Source: Haloarcula amylolytica JCM 13557
Lineage (GTDB): Archaea > Halobacteriota > Halobacteria > Halobacteriales > Haloarculaceae
Direction of reading: 5' to 3'
Length of the DNA: 64,000 nucleotides
Assembly (NCBI RefSeq): GCF_000336615.1
Contig: NZ_AOLW01000024.1
Coordinates: 72,444-136,443, forward strand
Shown in pieces: positions 1-8,509 of this stretch; positions within the stretch are counted from its first letter, which is position 1; each line of letters starts with the position of its first letter. Both the position numbers and the translations under genes were made by a program. The notes beneath the pieces were generated by a model. The model was not told where the DNA came from, made no database searches, and saw only the letters and a program-made list of their open reading frames with translations.

Positions 1-659
1 TCGGAGCCGGCCATCTTGATGAACGTCGCGTCGGTCTCGTTGGCGACGGCCTTCGCCAGCATCGTCTTCCCGGTGCCGGGCGGGCCGTGCAGCAGGACGC
101 CGCTCGGCGGTTCGATACCGACCTCGCGGAACTGTTCGGCGTTGACCAGCGGCTCCTCGACGGCTTCCCGGACCTCGCGGATCTGCTCTTCGAGGCCGCC
201 GATATCGTCGTAGGAGACGTCCGGCGAGCCGTCGACCTGCATCGCCTGTGCGCGGGCGTCAGTCTCGGGATCGAGAATCTGCTTGACGCCGAAGGAGTCG
301 TTGATGGCGACGCGGTCGCCGGCCTCCAGCCCGTCGCGGATGGACGGCGAGACTTCGGTCAGGACTTCCTGATTGTTGCCGTGCTGTTTGACGACGACGC
401 CGTCGTCGGTCAGCTCCTCGGCTGTCGCGATATACAGCGAGGACGTCTTGAGCGTCTCGTTTTCCCGTTCAAGCTGGTCGACCTCGTCCGTGAGGTCGTG
501 TTGCCGGTCACGGGCGGCGTCAAGCTGCTCGGTCAGCTGTTCGTTGACCTGTACTATCTCTTTGAAATGTTCCCGGAGTGCCTCCAGACGCTCGTCAGGC
601 GTCATATCGGGATCAAGTTCCAACCGTGGTCGTTCCGGAAGCGAGGGACTGCGCGACAT
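1..659 (-). CDS. pan: Proteasome-activating nucleotidase (PAN), N-terminal part, cut by window edge
   Basis: This is the hexameric AAA+ ATPase that unfolds substrates for the archaeal 20S proteasome in the cytoplasm. Only residues 1-219 lie in the window. The reading frame starts [17 protein letters not shown] at 659 and stays open to position 1. A coiled-coil segment (about residues 25-70, rich in Glu/Gln/Leu) is followed by the OB-type domain with [12 protein letters not shown] and then the start of the AAA+ domain with Walker A GPPGTGKT (Lys198). The order coiled coil, OB, AAA+ is diagnostic of PAN/Rpt proteins. A TATA-like CCGTATAGTA about 25 bases upstream would give a leaderless transcript. 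The Walker B and sensor regions lie outside the window, so catalytic integrity cannot be checked. Confidence 0.93.
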   Translation of the reverse strand, partial: MSRSPSLPERPRLELDPDMTPDERLEALREHFKEIVQVNEQLTEQLDAARDRQHDLTDEVDQLERENETLKTSSLYIATAEELTDDGVVVKQHGNNQEVLTEVSPSIRDGLEAGDRVAINDSFGVKQILDPETDARAQAMQVDGSPDVSYDDIGGLEEQIREVREAVEEPLVNAEQFREVGIEPPSGVLLHGPPGTGKTMLAKAVANETDATFIKMAGS

Positions 660-807
660 TTGGATGGTCGGTACTATACGGTTGAGACACAAAGTGCCTT
701 CGGGTCACAGGGGGTGAAAGGGTTATCCGTGTCGGGACGGGGCTGTAGCGTTCGGTTAGACCGGTGGCTCGAACAGCCAGACAGGCACCGGATAGCTACT
801 GGCCGTC

Positions 808-2598
808 CTACAGCAACTCGGCGAACTCGTCGAGATACTCACCGTACGTCGAGAGCGCGGACTCGACGGGGTCCGGACTGGCCATGTCGACGCCCGCATC
901 GCGAAGCAGTTCCAGCGGGTACTGCCGCGACCCGCTCCGGAGGAAGTCGATGTACCGCTGGGCGGCTGGCTCGCCCTCATCGAGGATGCCGTCGACGAGC
1001 GCGACGGCCGCCGAGATGCCGGTCGCGTACTGGTAGACGTAGAACGCCCGGTAGAAGTGCGGGATGCGCATCCACTCGCGGGCGATGCGGTCGTCGAGCA
1101 CCGCCGGCTCGTAGTAGTCGCCCTTGAGGTCCCGATAGAGGTCATCAAGCCGGTCGGGGGTCAGCGGCTCGCCGGCCTCGGACATCTCGTGGGTGCGGAG
1201 CTCGAACTCGGCGAACATCGTCTGCCGATAGAGGGTCGACCGGAACCGTTCGAGATACTCGTTAAGGATGTGTCGGCGCAGACGCTCGTTCTCGACGGTG
1301 TCCAGCAGATGGTGGGTCAACAGGGTCTCGTTGACCGTCGAGGCGACCTCGGCGACGAATATCTCGTAGCCGGAGTAGACGAAGGGCTGCTCCTCGCTGG
1401 TGTACTCCGAGTGCATCGAGTGACCGAGTTCGTGGGCCAGCGTGTACATCGACTCCACGTCGTCCTGGTAGTTCATCAGGATGAACGGCTGGGAGTCGTA
1501 GGTCCCACCGGAGTACGCGCCGGACTGCTTGTGCTCGGTCTCGTACACGTCGACCCACCGCGAATCCAGCCCGTCGGCGAGCCGGGACTGGTAATCATCG
1601 CCCAGCGGTGCGACGGCTTCGGTGACGTATTCGCAGGCCTGTTCGTACTCGATTTCGGGCGATTCCTCCTGCACAAGCGGGACGTAGAGGTCCCACATCC
1701 GGAGTTCGTCGGCCCCGATTGACTGGCGCTTGAGGTCGGCGTGGCGGTGGAGCGTGTCGAGGTTGTCGTGGACGGTGTCGACGAGCGTGTCGTACACCTC
1801 GACGGGGACGTTCGGGCCGTCCAGCGCGGCCTCGCGGGCGGTGTCGTAGTCCCGTGCGTTCGCCATCTTCACGTCCGTCTTGACGGCGTTCTTGTAGGCC
1901 GTGCCGACGGCGTTGCGGACGGTGTCCCACTCGTCGTAGAACGCCTCGTAGACGCGCTGGCGGAACTCTCGGTCGGGGTGTTTCTGCAGCGTCGTGAAGT
2001 TGTTGAGCGTGATGGGCTGCTGGTCGCCGTCGGGGTCCTCGACGGTCGGGAACGACATGTCGGCGTTGGCCAGCATGTTGTACACCTCGCCGGGCGCACC
2101 GGTGACCTCACCGAGTTCTGCAAGGAGATTCTCGACCTCGGCCGAGCGGGTGTGGTCTTTCATCCGGAGCACGTCGTCGAAGTAGTGCTCGTAGGGCTCC
2201 AGCCCCGGCTCCGCGTCGATCATCGCCTCGATGTCGTCGTATTCCAAATCCTGCAGTTCCGGGTCGAGGAACGAGGCGGCCGAACTGGCCTCCGACGAGA
2301 GAGACTGCGAGCGGGCTGTCAGCGCCTGGTACGTGTCGTCGGTCGTGTCCTCGTCCCGGCGCATCCGGGCGTAGGCGGCGACGTTCGACACCGTCCGCAT
2401 CAGTTCCTCATAGGTCTCCAGAGTTTCTAACAGCGTCGCAGCGTCCTCGGTGGCGCGCCCCTCGTAGGCGGACAGGTCCTCGATCAGTTCCTCCGCCTCC
2501 TCGTAGGCGGCTTCCCAGTCCTCGTCGCTGGCGTAGAGAGAATCGAGGTCCCACTTGTACGCCTCGTCGATGTCGCTCCGTGCGGGTACCGAACTCAT
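808..2598 (-). CDS. pepF: Oligoendopeptidase F (M3 family metallopeptidase)
   Basis: This is a cytoplasmic zinc peptidase that degrades short peptides, probably downstream of the proteasome. The 596-residue length is typical of PepF. The zinc site is HELGHSMHS, with His389, Glu390 and His393, and Glu417 in the following VAEVAS segment is the likely third ligand. The N-terminal half is the helical substrate-channel region of M3 enzymes, with a long acidic coil at residues 15-70. The gene runs toward PAN with about 150 bases between them. Nothing suggests truncation. The family call is firm; the physiological substrates are not known from sequence. Confidence 0.93.
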   Translation of the reverse strand: MSSVPARSDIDEAYKWDLDSLYASDEDWEAAYEEAEELIEDLSAYEGRATEDAATLLETLETYEELMRTVSNVAAYARMRRDEDTTDDTYQALTARSQSLSSEASSAASFLDPELQDLEYDDIEAMIDAEPGLEPYEHYFDDVLRMKDHTRSAEVENLLAELGEVTGAPGEVYNMLANADMSFPTVEDPDGDQQPITLNNFTTLQKHPDREFRQRVYEAFYDEWDTVRNAVGTAYKNAVKTDVKMANARDYDTAREAALDGPNVPVEVYDTLVDTVHDNLDTLHRHADLKRQSIGADELRMWDLYVPLVQEESPEIEYEQACEYVTEAVAPLGDDYQSRLADGLDSRWVDVYETEHKQSGAYSGGTYDSQPFILMNYQDDVESMYTLAHELGHSMHSEYTSEEQPFVYSGYEIFVAEVASTVNETLLTHHLLDTVENERLRRHILNEYLERFRSTLYRQTMFAEFELRTHEMSEAGEPLTPDRLDDLYRDLKGDYYEPAVLDDRIAREWMRIPHFYRAFYVYQYATGISAAVALVDGILDEGEPAAQRYIDFLRSGSRQYPLELLRDAGVDMASPDPVESALSTYGEYLDEFAELL

Positions 2599-2650
2599 AG
2601 CCCGCTCTTGGGACGGGGCCGAAGTAAGCCTTCGTTTCAGCGACGGGGAA

Positions 2651-3478
2651 CTACAGCCCGTCGGTTATGTGGTCGGCAACCCGCGCTGTCGTGTGGGCGT
2701 TCGCGCGTCGGTGCTCGAAGACCGTCCGTGCGTCCGCAGCGGCGTCCTCGTCCCGACTGAAGGCAACGTCCGGGTAACGAACGTCGGTCAGCACCAGCGG
2801 TTCGGGCGGGGCCGGCGGGACGCCGTCGGGGCCACTGACGGACTCCGGCGAGAGGATACGGTCAACCTTCGACAGCTGGGCGGAGCCGTCCGCGACAGTC
2901 GCCGCGAGCGAGACGAGCCGACGAACCAGCTGGCGGCAGAACCCGCCGGCCGTGAGCCGAACGACGAGGAACTGGCCGTCCCGCGTCCAGTCGATGTCGA
3001 CGGTTCGCTCGGTTCCGGTGTCGTCGGCCGTGAGATTGTGGAAGTCGTGGGGACCAGCGAGCGCGTCGACGGCATCGGCCCACCGTTCGTCGTCGACGGG
3101 TCGGTGTCCGGGCCGGTCCGTGTCCGTCGGCGCGTACAGATAGTAGGTGTACGTGCGTTCGGCGGCGTCGTGGGTCGCGTGGAAGCCGTCGGGGACATCG
3201 GCGCTGGCCCACACACGGATGTCGTCCGGGAGTTCGCCGTTGAACGCCGCCGGTGAGAGCCACGCCGGCGCGTCGAAGGCGACAGTCTGTGCTCGCGCAG
3301 AGACGCCAGCATCAGTCCGACCGGCAGCCGCGTAGCGCTCGGGCAGGCCGTCGCCGCGCTCGCAGACGCCGAGGCGGACGAGCGCCGAGCGCAGTCGCCC
3401 CTCGACGGTGTCGACGTCGGGCTGGCGCTGGAACCCGTGATACGGTCGGCCGTCGTAGGCCACGCGATAGGCGCGCAT
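2651..3478 (-). CDS. truA: tRNA pseudouridine(38-40) synthase TruA
   Basis: This enzyme isomerises uridine to pseudouridine in the anticodon stem-loop of tRNAs (positions 38-40 in the characterised family). The protein is 275 residues if read from the ATG at 3478 (MRAYRVAYDGRPYHGFQ). An upstream in-frame start at 3511 would add 11 residues without family similarity, so the internal ATG is preferred. The catalytic motif GRTDAGVSA carries Asp56, and the second half contains the conserved RTFYHNF-like region as DFHNLTADD, and GGFCRQLVRRLV. It lies about 50 bases upstream of pepF in the same direction, so co-transcription is possible. The archaeal TruA/PusI family call is confident. Confidence 0.92.
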   Translation of the reverse strand: MRAYRVAYDGRPYHGFQRQPDVDTVEGRLRSALVRLGVCERGDGLPERYAAAGRTDAGVSARAQTVAFDAPAWLSPAAFNGELPDDIRVWASADVPDGFHATHDAAERTYTYYLYAPTDTDRPGHRPVDDERWADAVDALAGPHDFHNLTADDTGTERTVDIDWTRDGQFLVVRLTAGGFCRQLVRRLVSLAATVADGSAQLSKVDRILSPESVSGPDGVPPAPPEPLVLTDVRYPDVAFSRDEDAAADARTVFEHRRANAHTTARVADHITDGL

Positions 3479-3573
3479 ACCGATTTGTCGACTGCGAGCC
3501 ACTTGTCTCACCCGAATCTCAGTCGCTGGGAAGGATAGACGAACTTAGGCATGCTGAGAACAAAGGTGGGAGT

Positions 3574-4080
3574 ATGTCCAACGCCGCCGCGGCGGATCAC
3601 GACTTCCCCCGCCCGCCCGAAACGTTCACCGACCACGACGGGCGGACGGTGACAATCGAGGCCTACGACGGCGACATCGACCCACTTGTGGAGATGTATG
3701 CTGACTTCGGGCCCGACTCCCGGTCACAGGGCGTGCCACCACGGACTGAGGCGGATATCCGCGACTGGCTGCCGAATCTCGTCGAAGACGGCCTGAACGT
3801 CGTTGTCTGGCACGAGGAGCAAGCCGTCGGCCACGCCGTCCTCGTCCCGTATCAGGACACCTCGGAACTGGCGATTTTCGTCCATCCGGACTACCAGCAC
3901 GGCGGCATCGGCTCACAGCTCATCCGCGTGCTCCTCGGATACGGGCAGGAGAACGGGCTCGACCGCGTCTGGCTCTCCGTCTCGAACACGAACCACGTCG
4001 CCCGAGCGCTGTACGAGTCGGTCGGCTTCGAGACGATCGCCAAGGAGCGCGTGGAGATGGAAATGGAGCGGGCGCTCTGA
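3574..4080 (+). CDS. GNAT family N-acetyltransferase
   Basis: A single-domain acetyl-CoA-dependent transferase of 168 residues. The acetyl-CoA pyrophosphate loop is visible as QHGGIGSQLI (about residues 108-117), followed by the helix LLGYGQENGLDRVWLSVS and the typical C-terminal NHVARALYESVGFE segment. The start at 3574 is preferred because GGTGGGAG lies immediately upstream and the longer open frame before it is the antisense of truA. It is divergent from truA with about 95 bases between start codons, leaving room for two promoters. The substrate cannot be told from sequence; it could acetylate a protein N-terminus, an antibiotic or a metabolite. Confidence 0.88.
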   Translation: MSNAAAADHDFPRPPETFTDHDGRTVTIEAYDGDIDPLVEMYADFGPDSRSQGVPPRTEADIRDWLPNLVEDGLNVVVWHEEQAVGHAVLVPYQDTSELAIFVHPDYQHGGIGSQLIRVLLGYGQENGLDRVWLSVSNTNHVARALYESVGFETIAKERVEMEMERAL

Positions 4081-4141
4081 CCGGCCTGCCTCACAACGGC
4101 TTCACGCAGGGGTAGTGGCCACGCGGCAGTAGTGTCTTCCG

Positions 4142-4573
4142 TCACTCGGTTTCGAGGCTGACTTCCCTATCGACCTCACCGGCCGTGTTCTCTGCCTCGC
4201 TGTTCGCCGAGAGCGATTCGGTCTCCAGCAGGCGGTCCAGCCGCCGCTCGAACTCGCTGTCTGTCAGTTCACCGCGGGCGTACCGCTCCCGGAGCTGGTC
4301 GACCGGATCTACCGTCGGTTCCGACGCCGTGGTCATCTCGGTTTCATCCGAGTCCGGCTCGGCCGCCGGCGATTCAACCATCGGTAGTTTCGATCCCAGA
4401 AGGGCGACAAGCGGAGCCAGAATGAACCAGCCGAGGATGATAAATATCGGAGCAAGCACGTTTCCGAGGCCGGCCGCACCTGCGAGCATGGCAAAGCCAG
4501 TCGACAGTATCGCGATGGTCGCGACGAGCTTCCACCTCGGGAGGGCGATGGAGGGGAGCTGCATGTCGAACAA
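4142..4573 (-). CDS. Membrane protein with C-terminal SHOCT domain
   Basis: A 143-residue protein with two hydrophobic segments (about residues 15-33 and 37-58), an acidic Glu/Asp-rich linker, and a C-terminal SHOCT-type short helical motif around DQLRERYARGELTDSEFERRL (given here as positions 95-115). SHOCT domains are common at the C-termini of prokaryotic membrane proteins and probably mediate oligomerisation. The start could be ATG 4573 or the in-frame ATG at 4564 (MQLPSIALPRW); both precede the first membrane segment. It is convergent with the GNAT gene and lies about 50 bases after the hisS stop. The specific function is unknown. Confidence 0.78.
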   Translation of the reverse strand: MFDMQLPSIALPRWKLVATIAILSTGFAMLAGAAGLGNVLAPIFIILGWFILAPLVALLGSKLPMVESPAAEPDSDETEMTTASEPTVDPVDQLRERYARGELTDSEFERRLDRLLETESLSANSEAENTAGEVDREVSLETE

Positions 4574-4625
4574 TCAACACGGCGGTCGCAAAAAGTTACT
4601 GTCACAATCCGACCGTTAGGTGGCG

Positions 4626-5933
4626 CTACTCCGCGAAGTCCTCGAACGTCGGCCGGTCGTAGTCGCCGGGGAACGCCGAGAGCGGGACGCTGATCTGCTC
4701 GCCGTCGTCCATCTCCTTGAGCGTCACCTCGTCGTTTTCGAGGTCCTGCTCGCCGACGATGACGACCGTCTCGGCGTTGATGCCGTCGGCGTAGCCCATC
4801 TGCGCGCCAAAGGACCGGTCGGCGACGTCGCTCTCGACGACGTGGCCGCGCTCGCGCAGGTCACGGGCGATTCGGGCCGCGGTCGGGCGCGTGTCGCCGA
4901 CCTGTAGGACGTAGTAGTCCGTCGACAGCTCCTCGGCGGGCCAGACGCCGGCGCGCTGACAGAGGAGTTGGAGCGTGGCGTGGCCGGGCGCGAACCCGAC
5001 GGCCGGCGTCGGCTGGCCGCCGAATCCCTCGATGAGGTCGTCGTAGCGGCCGCCGCCGAACACCGAGCGGGACACCTCGCCCGTCGAGTCGAAGCACTCG
5101 AAGACGACGCCGGTGTAGTAGTCCAGCCCGCGCGCGGTCGTCAGCGAGACGGTGAGGTGGTCGCGGACGCCGAAGTCCTCGGCCGCGTCGAGCACTGCCT
5201 GCAGATTGTCGGTCGCCGCGCGGACATCCTCGGAGCCGGTGAGGTCCGCGAGCGTTTCGATTTCCTCGGCGTCGATCTGGAGCATCTCGTCGAACTTGTC
5301 GGCCTGGCCGTAGTTGAGCCCCGCTTCGACGAGCGCGTCGAGGTAGTCGTCGTGGTCGACCTTGGCCCGCTTGTCGACCGCACGAATCGCTTCGGGCACG
5401 TCCACGTCGGCCCCGAACGACTCCAGCACGCCCGCGAGGATGTCCCGGTGGGAGACGCGAATCTCGAAGTCCTCGCCCGTCAACCCGAGGTCGGTGAGCA
5501 TCTCCACGGCGACGGCCAGAATCTCGGCGTCGGCCGTCGGCTCCGCCGACCCGAAGATGTCGACGTTGGTCTGGTAGAACTCACGGAACCGCCCCTGCTG
5601 GGGCTCCTCGTAGCGCCAGAACGGTCGCGTCGACACCCACTTGATCGGCTTCGAGAGTTCCTGTTGCTTGGCGACGAACATCCGCGCGACGGTCGGCGTC
5701 AGCTCCGGCGTGAGCGCGACCTCGCGCCCGCCCTTGTCCTCGAAGCTGTACAGCTCCTCGACGATCTCCTCGCCGCTCTTGTCGACGTACATCTCGGTCG
5801 GTTCCAGCGCCGGCGTGCCGATCTCCCGGAAGCCGTAGCGCTGTGCGACATCTTCCAGCGTGTCCATGGCCCACCGCCGAGCCTGCATCTCCTCGGGGTA
5901 GAAATCACGAAAGCCCTTGACGGAGTCGTACAT
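4626..5933 (-). CDS. hisS: Histidyl-tRNA synthetase
   Basis: Charges tRNA-His with histidine in the cytoplasm. The 435-residue class II synthetase shows motif 2 (FWRYEEPQQGRFREFYQTN), the histidine-specific signature RGLDYYTG (residues 268-275), GGRYDDL and motif 3 (AVGFAPGHATL), followed by the C-terminal anticodon-binding domain (about 330-420). The start MYDSVKGFRDFYPEEM matches the usual N-terminus of archaeal HisRS. About 250 bases without a convincing gene separate it from the divergent RecA-like gene. All parts are present. Confidence 0.95.
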   Translation of the reverse strand: MYDSVKGFRDFYPEEMQARRWAMDTLEDVAQRYGFREIGTPALEPTEMYVDKSGEEIVEELYSFEDKGGREVALTPELTPTVARMFVAKQQELSKPIKWVSTRPFWRYEEPQQGRFREFYQTNVDIFGSAEPTADAEILAVAVEMLTDLGLTGEDFEIRVSHRDILAGVLESFGADVDVPEAIRAVDKRAKVDHDDYLDALVEAGLNYGQADKFDEMLQIDAEEIETLADLTGSEDVRAATDNLQAVLDAAEDFGVRDHLTVSLTTARGLDYYTGVVFECFDSTGEVSRSVFGGGRYDDLIEGFGGQPTPAVGFAPGHATLQLLCQRAGVWPAEELSTDYYVLQVGDTRPTAARIARDLRERGHVVESDVADRSFGAQMGYADGINAETVVIVGEQDLENDEVTLKEMDDGEQISVPLSAFPGDYDRPTFEDFAE

Positions 5934-6180
5934 ACCCGCGTCTACAGCGAGGGCGCGCTTGAACCTGTTCGTTCACGCTGACCGTGACCAACGAACCGTG
6001 CCCAGTAAAGACTCACTAAAACAGGGGCTCGCTGCTGCTTTCGACAGTAGTCCGTCCGTGACAGACGGGCGTGGCCGGCACGCGCTGGCGTCAAAAGGGC
6101 TAGTGGCCGGCTACACGGGGAACGGTCCGTGTTAGAGAGGGGACAACAAAGACGCGGTCTATCGAGGGTGGCCCTATGGG

Positions 6181-6846
6181 ATGGGCAAGGCACCGGTTGA
6201 CGCCGCGCGGGGTGAGACAGTGACACAGCGATTCGAGACGGGGGTTCGAGCACTCGACCGGAAGCTCGACGGCGGCATTCCGACTGGGAGCCTCGTCACG
6301 CTGCTCGCCGAACCGGCGAGCCAGGCGGAGCTGTTTCTCTCCGAGTTCGTCGCCCAGCAGGAGACGGTGTATCTCTCCGGCGAACAGGCACCGACCACAG
6401 TCACGTCGGCGCTGCGGTCCCAGCGGGGGACCTACGACGACCTCGCAGTCAGCCAACTGGACCGCAAAGCCCCGATCAGCGACGCGCTCGCCCACGTCGA
6501 GGGAGTTACGGAGGAGTCGCTCCTCGTCGTCGATCCGGTCGAACCACTTGAGCGCGCCGACACAGGGGAGTTTCGGGCCTTCCTCGAAACGCTGCAATCC
6601 AGACTTACACAGACCGACAGCGTTGCGGTTCTGTACGCGCTCAAACACGGCGCCACGCCGTCACAGCGCCACCGGACAGAGTACACGAGCGACATCGTGT
6701 TCGATCTCGAAACGAAGCGAAACGACGACGCCATCGAAAACAGGCTCTTCGTCCCGAAGTTCCGCGGGGGCCGAGCGCTCACTGAACCGATATTCCTCGA
6801 CCTCACCGACCGGATCAACGTGGACACCAGCCGGGACATCGCCTAG
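6181..6846 (+). CDS. RecA/KaiC-like protein with degenerate P-loop (HTR-like family)
   Basis: A 221-residue protein resembling the haloarchaeal 'HTR-like' branch of the RadA/KaiC superfamily. The N-terminus has the family entry motif (ETGVRALDRKLDGGIPTGSLV), but where a Walker A lysine is expected the sequence reads AEPASQAELFL, so ATP binding is doubtful. A Walker B-like strand LLVVDPVEPL is present near residue 120. The C-terminal part (VFDLETKRNDDAIENRLFVPKFRG) is typical of KaiC-like relatives. An internal GTG at 6220 (VTQRFETG) is an alternative start. It may be a non-catalytic regulator or a partner of an active paralogue. Its function is unknown. Confidence 0.75.
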   Translation: MGKAPVDAARGETVTQRFETGVRALDRKLDGGIPTGSLVTLLAEPASQAELFLSEFVAQQETVYLSGEQAPTTVTSALRSQRGTYDDLAVSQLDRKAPISDALAHVEGVTEESLLVVDPVEPLERADTGEFRAFLETLQSRLTQTDSVAVLYALKHGATPSQRHRTEYTSDIVFDLETKRNDDAIENRLFVPKFRGGRALTEPIFLDLTDRINVDTSRDIA

Positions 6847-6884
6847 CCTGACCGGAACACGCACGAGACCCGCCCCACCGACGG

Positions 6885-7502
6885 CTACCGCAGGCCCCGC
6901 ACGCGTGACTGCGTGTGCTCGGGGAACACGTCGGTCACGGCACCCTCGCCGTAGCGCTCCCGCAGGAGCGCGCGGAGTTCGACCTCGTAGTCGGCCTTCG
7001 GAATCTCGGCGCTGGGGCCGCTCTCGACCACGAGTCGGTTTGCGGCCATCGCGTCGATAGCGCCGCGGCCGATACCCGCAAGCGGCGCGAGGTAGTCCAC
7101 GCCGAAGCGGTCCTCAACGCTCTGTGCGAGCGGGCGCTCGATGGTCGGCACCCGGTCGTCGCGGCGGGTGCCGTCGGCGACGGCCGTAAGCGAATCTATG
7201 CCGTCGGCGCCGGCAACCCAGTCGCCGCGAGCAACTGTTTCGACGGCGTGTTCGTGGACCCGCTGGATGCCGTTGCGCGGGTAGCCGTCGTCGCGCATCT
7301 GCTCGACGGCGTCGTGGGCCACGTCCGGGTCTAGATCGACCGTCGCGTGGTCGAAGCCGACAGCCGACGCGCTCTCCCGAGCGGGGTCGGTGCCACAGAC
7401 GCCGAAGGAGCCGCTGACGAGCGTCACATCGTAAAAGGGGTCGAGCAAGAGCGCCGCCAGCGTCGAGTCCTTGCCCCCGCTGTACAACAGGGCACACTCC
7501 AT
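6885..7502 (-). CDS. PP-loop (N-type ATP pyrophosphatase) superfamily protein
   Basis: A 205-residue protein starting with the PP-loop YSGGKDST (residues 7-14), which binds ATP in enzymes that adenylate a substrate, such as tRNA thiolases, asparagine synthetase domains and NAD synthetase. Other conserved-looking stretches are GADGIDSLTAVADG and EIPKADYEVELRALL. No zinc fingers or tRNA-binding THUMP domain are present, so it is not an obvious ThiI or TtuA. It ends the cluster rps19e - PDCD5-like - this gene, with its ATG directly after the PDCD5-like gene's stop. That suggests a translation-related role, possibly RNA modification; this is an inference from context. Confidence 0.78.
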   Translation of the reverse strand: MECALLYSGGKDSTLAALLLDPFYDVTLVSGSFGVCGTDPARESASAVGFDHATVDLDPDVAHDAVEQMRDDGYPRNGIQRVHEHAVETVARGDWVAGADGIDSLTAVADGTRRDDRVPTIERPLAQSVEDRFGVDYLAPLAGIGRGAIDAMAANRLVVESGPSAEIPKADYEVELRALLRERYGEGAVTDVFPEHTQSRVRGLR

Positions 7503-7847
7503 CTACCGGCGCTTGATGTCGAAGCTCTTGGAGTCCGGCGTCAGCTCCGAGAGGAGTTCCTTCATCTGGTCCTCGTCGATCTGGCCCTGCACGCGGCCGC
7601 TCTGGGCCAGCGCGACGACCTGCTGTTCGATCTGCTCGCCGACCTGCGGTTTCGACATCTTGACCGTGTTGAGCCGCTTGCGTGCGCCGTCGGTGAGGTT
7701 CTGCTTGAGGACTGCCTGCTTCTGGGCGTCGGCCTGCTGCTTGGCCGCCTCCTGCGCCTCGCCCTCGTCGCCCTGCTGTTCCTTGAGCTGCTCCATCTTC
7801 TGTTTCCGGAGTTCTTCGAGCTCCTCCTCGCTGGGGTCGCCACTCAT
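7503..7847 (-). CDS. DNA-binding protein of the PDCD5/TFAR19 family
   Basis: A 114-residue, highly charged helical protein of the conserved archaeal-eukaryotic PDCD5 family, described as a double-stranded DNA-binding protein. The N-terminal half is a Glu/Gln/Lys-rich helix ([19 protein letters not shown]). The core contains the signature [17 protein letters not shown] and [12 protein letters not shown]-like helices, followed by [13 protein letters not shown]. It sits between rps19e and the PP-loop gene in the same direction, an arrangement shared by many archaea, which supports a link to translation. The stop abuts the next gene's ATG. Confidence 0.92.
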   Translation of the reverse strand: MSGDPSEEELEELRKQKMEQLKEQQGDEGEAQEAAKQQADAQKQAVLKQNLTDGARKRLNTVKMSKPQVGEQIEQQVVALAQSGRVQGQIDEDQMKELLSELTPDSKSFDIKRR

Positions 7848-7934
7848 AGTTGTATTAGAGTACTGGAGTCGGTCGGAAAACGATTTCGGAGCAGGAGCTA
7901 CGGGCCGGCTGAAAAACAGCGAGAAAGGCGTCAG

Positions 7935-8396
7935 TTACGCGTAGCGTTCGAGCTCCGGACGGTCGAGTTCCGTCAGGAGGTCGCCTGCGGTGTCGTCGAG
8001 GAGGCTGCGGCCGTCACCGGTGACACGGCGGCCGTCGTTCTCGCTGGTCTCGACGTAGCCGGCGTCTTCGAGCTGCTGGAGCGCCGTCCGGATGATGTTG
8101 CCCGAGCCCTTGGTCTTGTGGTGGGGGCGGACGCGGTAGCGGGTCGTTCCCTGCTTCGAGGTGCCGTACTCGGAGCGGAGGGCGTTGACGCCGACGGGGC
8201 CGTCGACGGCGACCTTTCGGAGCAGGCTGGCCGCGCGTCGCGCCCAGAAGTCTTCCTGCTCGGGTGGGAGTTCGCGGTCGACGCCGGTCTTGGTGTACTC
8301 GGCCCAGTCCGGCGCTTCGATGTCGTCTTCGTCTGCGAGCGTCTCCGTAAGTGCCTCGATGAGTTCCTCGGGGGGAACGTCGTAGAGTGTAGCCAT
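7935..8396 (-). CDS. rps19e: 30S ribosomal protein S19e
   Basis: A structural protein of the archaeal small ribosomal subunit, 153 residues. It begins MATLYDVPPEELIEAL and includes the family blocks DWAEYTKTGVDRELPP, DFWARRAASLLRKV and GSGNIIRTALQQLEDAGYVE, which form the winged-helix-like fold of S19e. An acidic C-terminal extension fits a halophile. It is the first gene of a three-gene set with the PDCD5-like and PP-loop genes. A TATA-like GTTTAAATG on the minus strand about 30 bases before the ATG would give a short leader. Confidence 0.95.
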   Translation of the reverse strand: MATLYDVPPEELIEALTETLADEDDIEAPDWAEYTKTGVDRELPPEQEDFWARRAASLLRKVAVDGPVGVNALRSEYGTSKQGTTRYRVRPHHKTKGSGNIIRTALQQLEDAGYVETSENDGRRVTGDGRSLLDDTAGDLLTELDRPELERYA

Positions 8397-8509
8397 TGCA
8401 GATTTCTTTCCGTCGCCGTCATTTAAACGCGTCGTTCGCAGTCGGCGGGCGTGAACCGTTCACTCGCCCATAGGGCAGCGATGCTCTCGCCCGTCGGGAA
8501 CCGCGAGTG

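Noticed and set aside
87-1127. A 346-codon plus-strand frame at the left edge.
   Set aside because: It is antisense to PAN and pepF, both of which have clear family motifs; its translation is Arg/Pro-rich without a fold.
4968-5981. A 337-codon plus-strand frame opposite hisS.
   Set aside because: Shadow frame of hisS; the minus-strand product has all histidyl-tRNA synthetase motifs.
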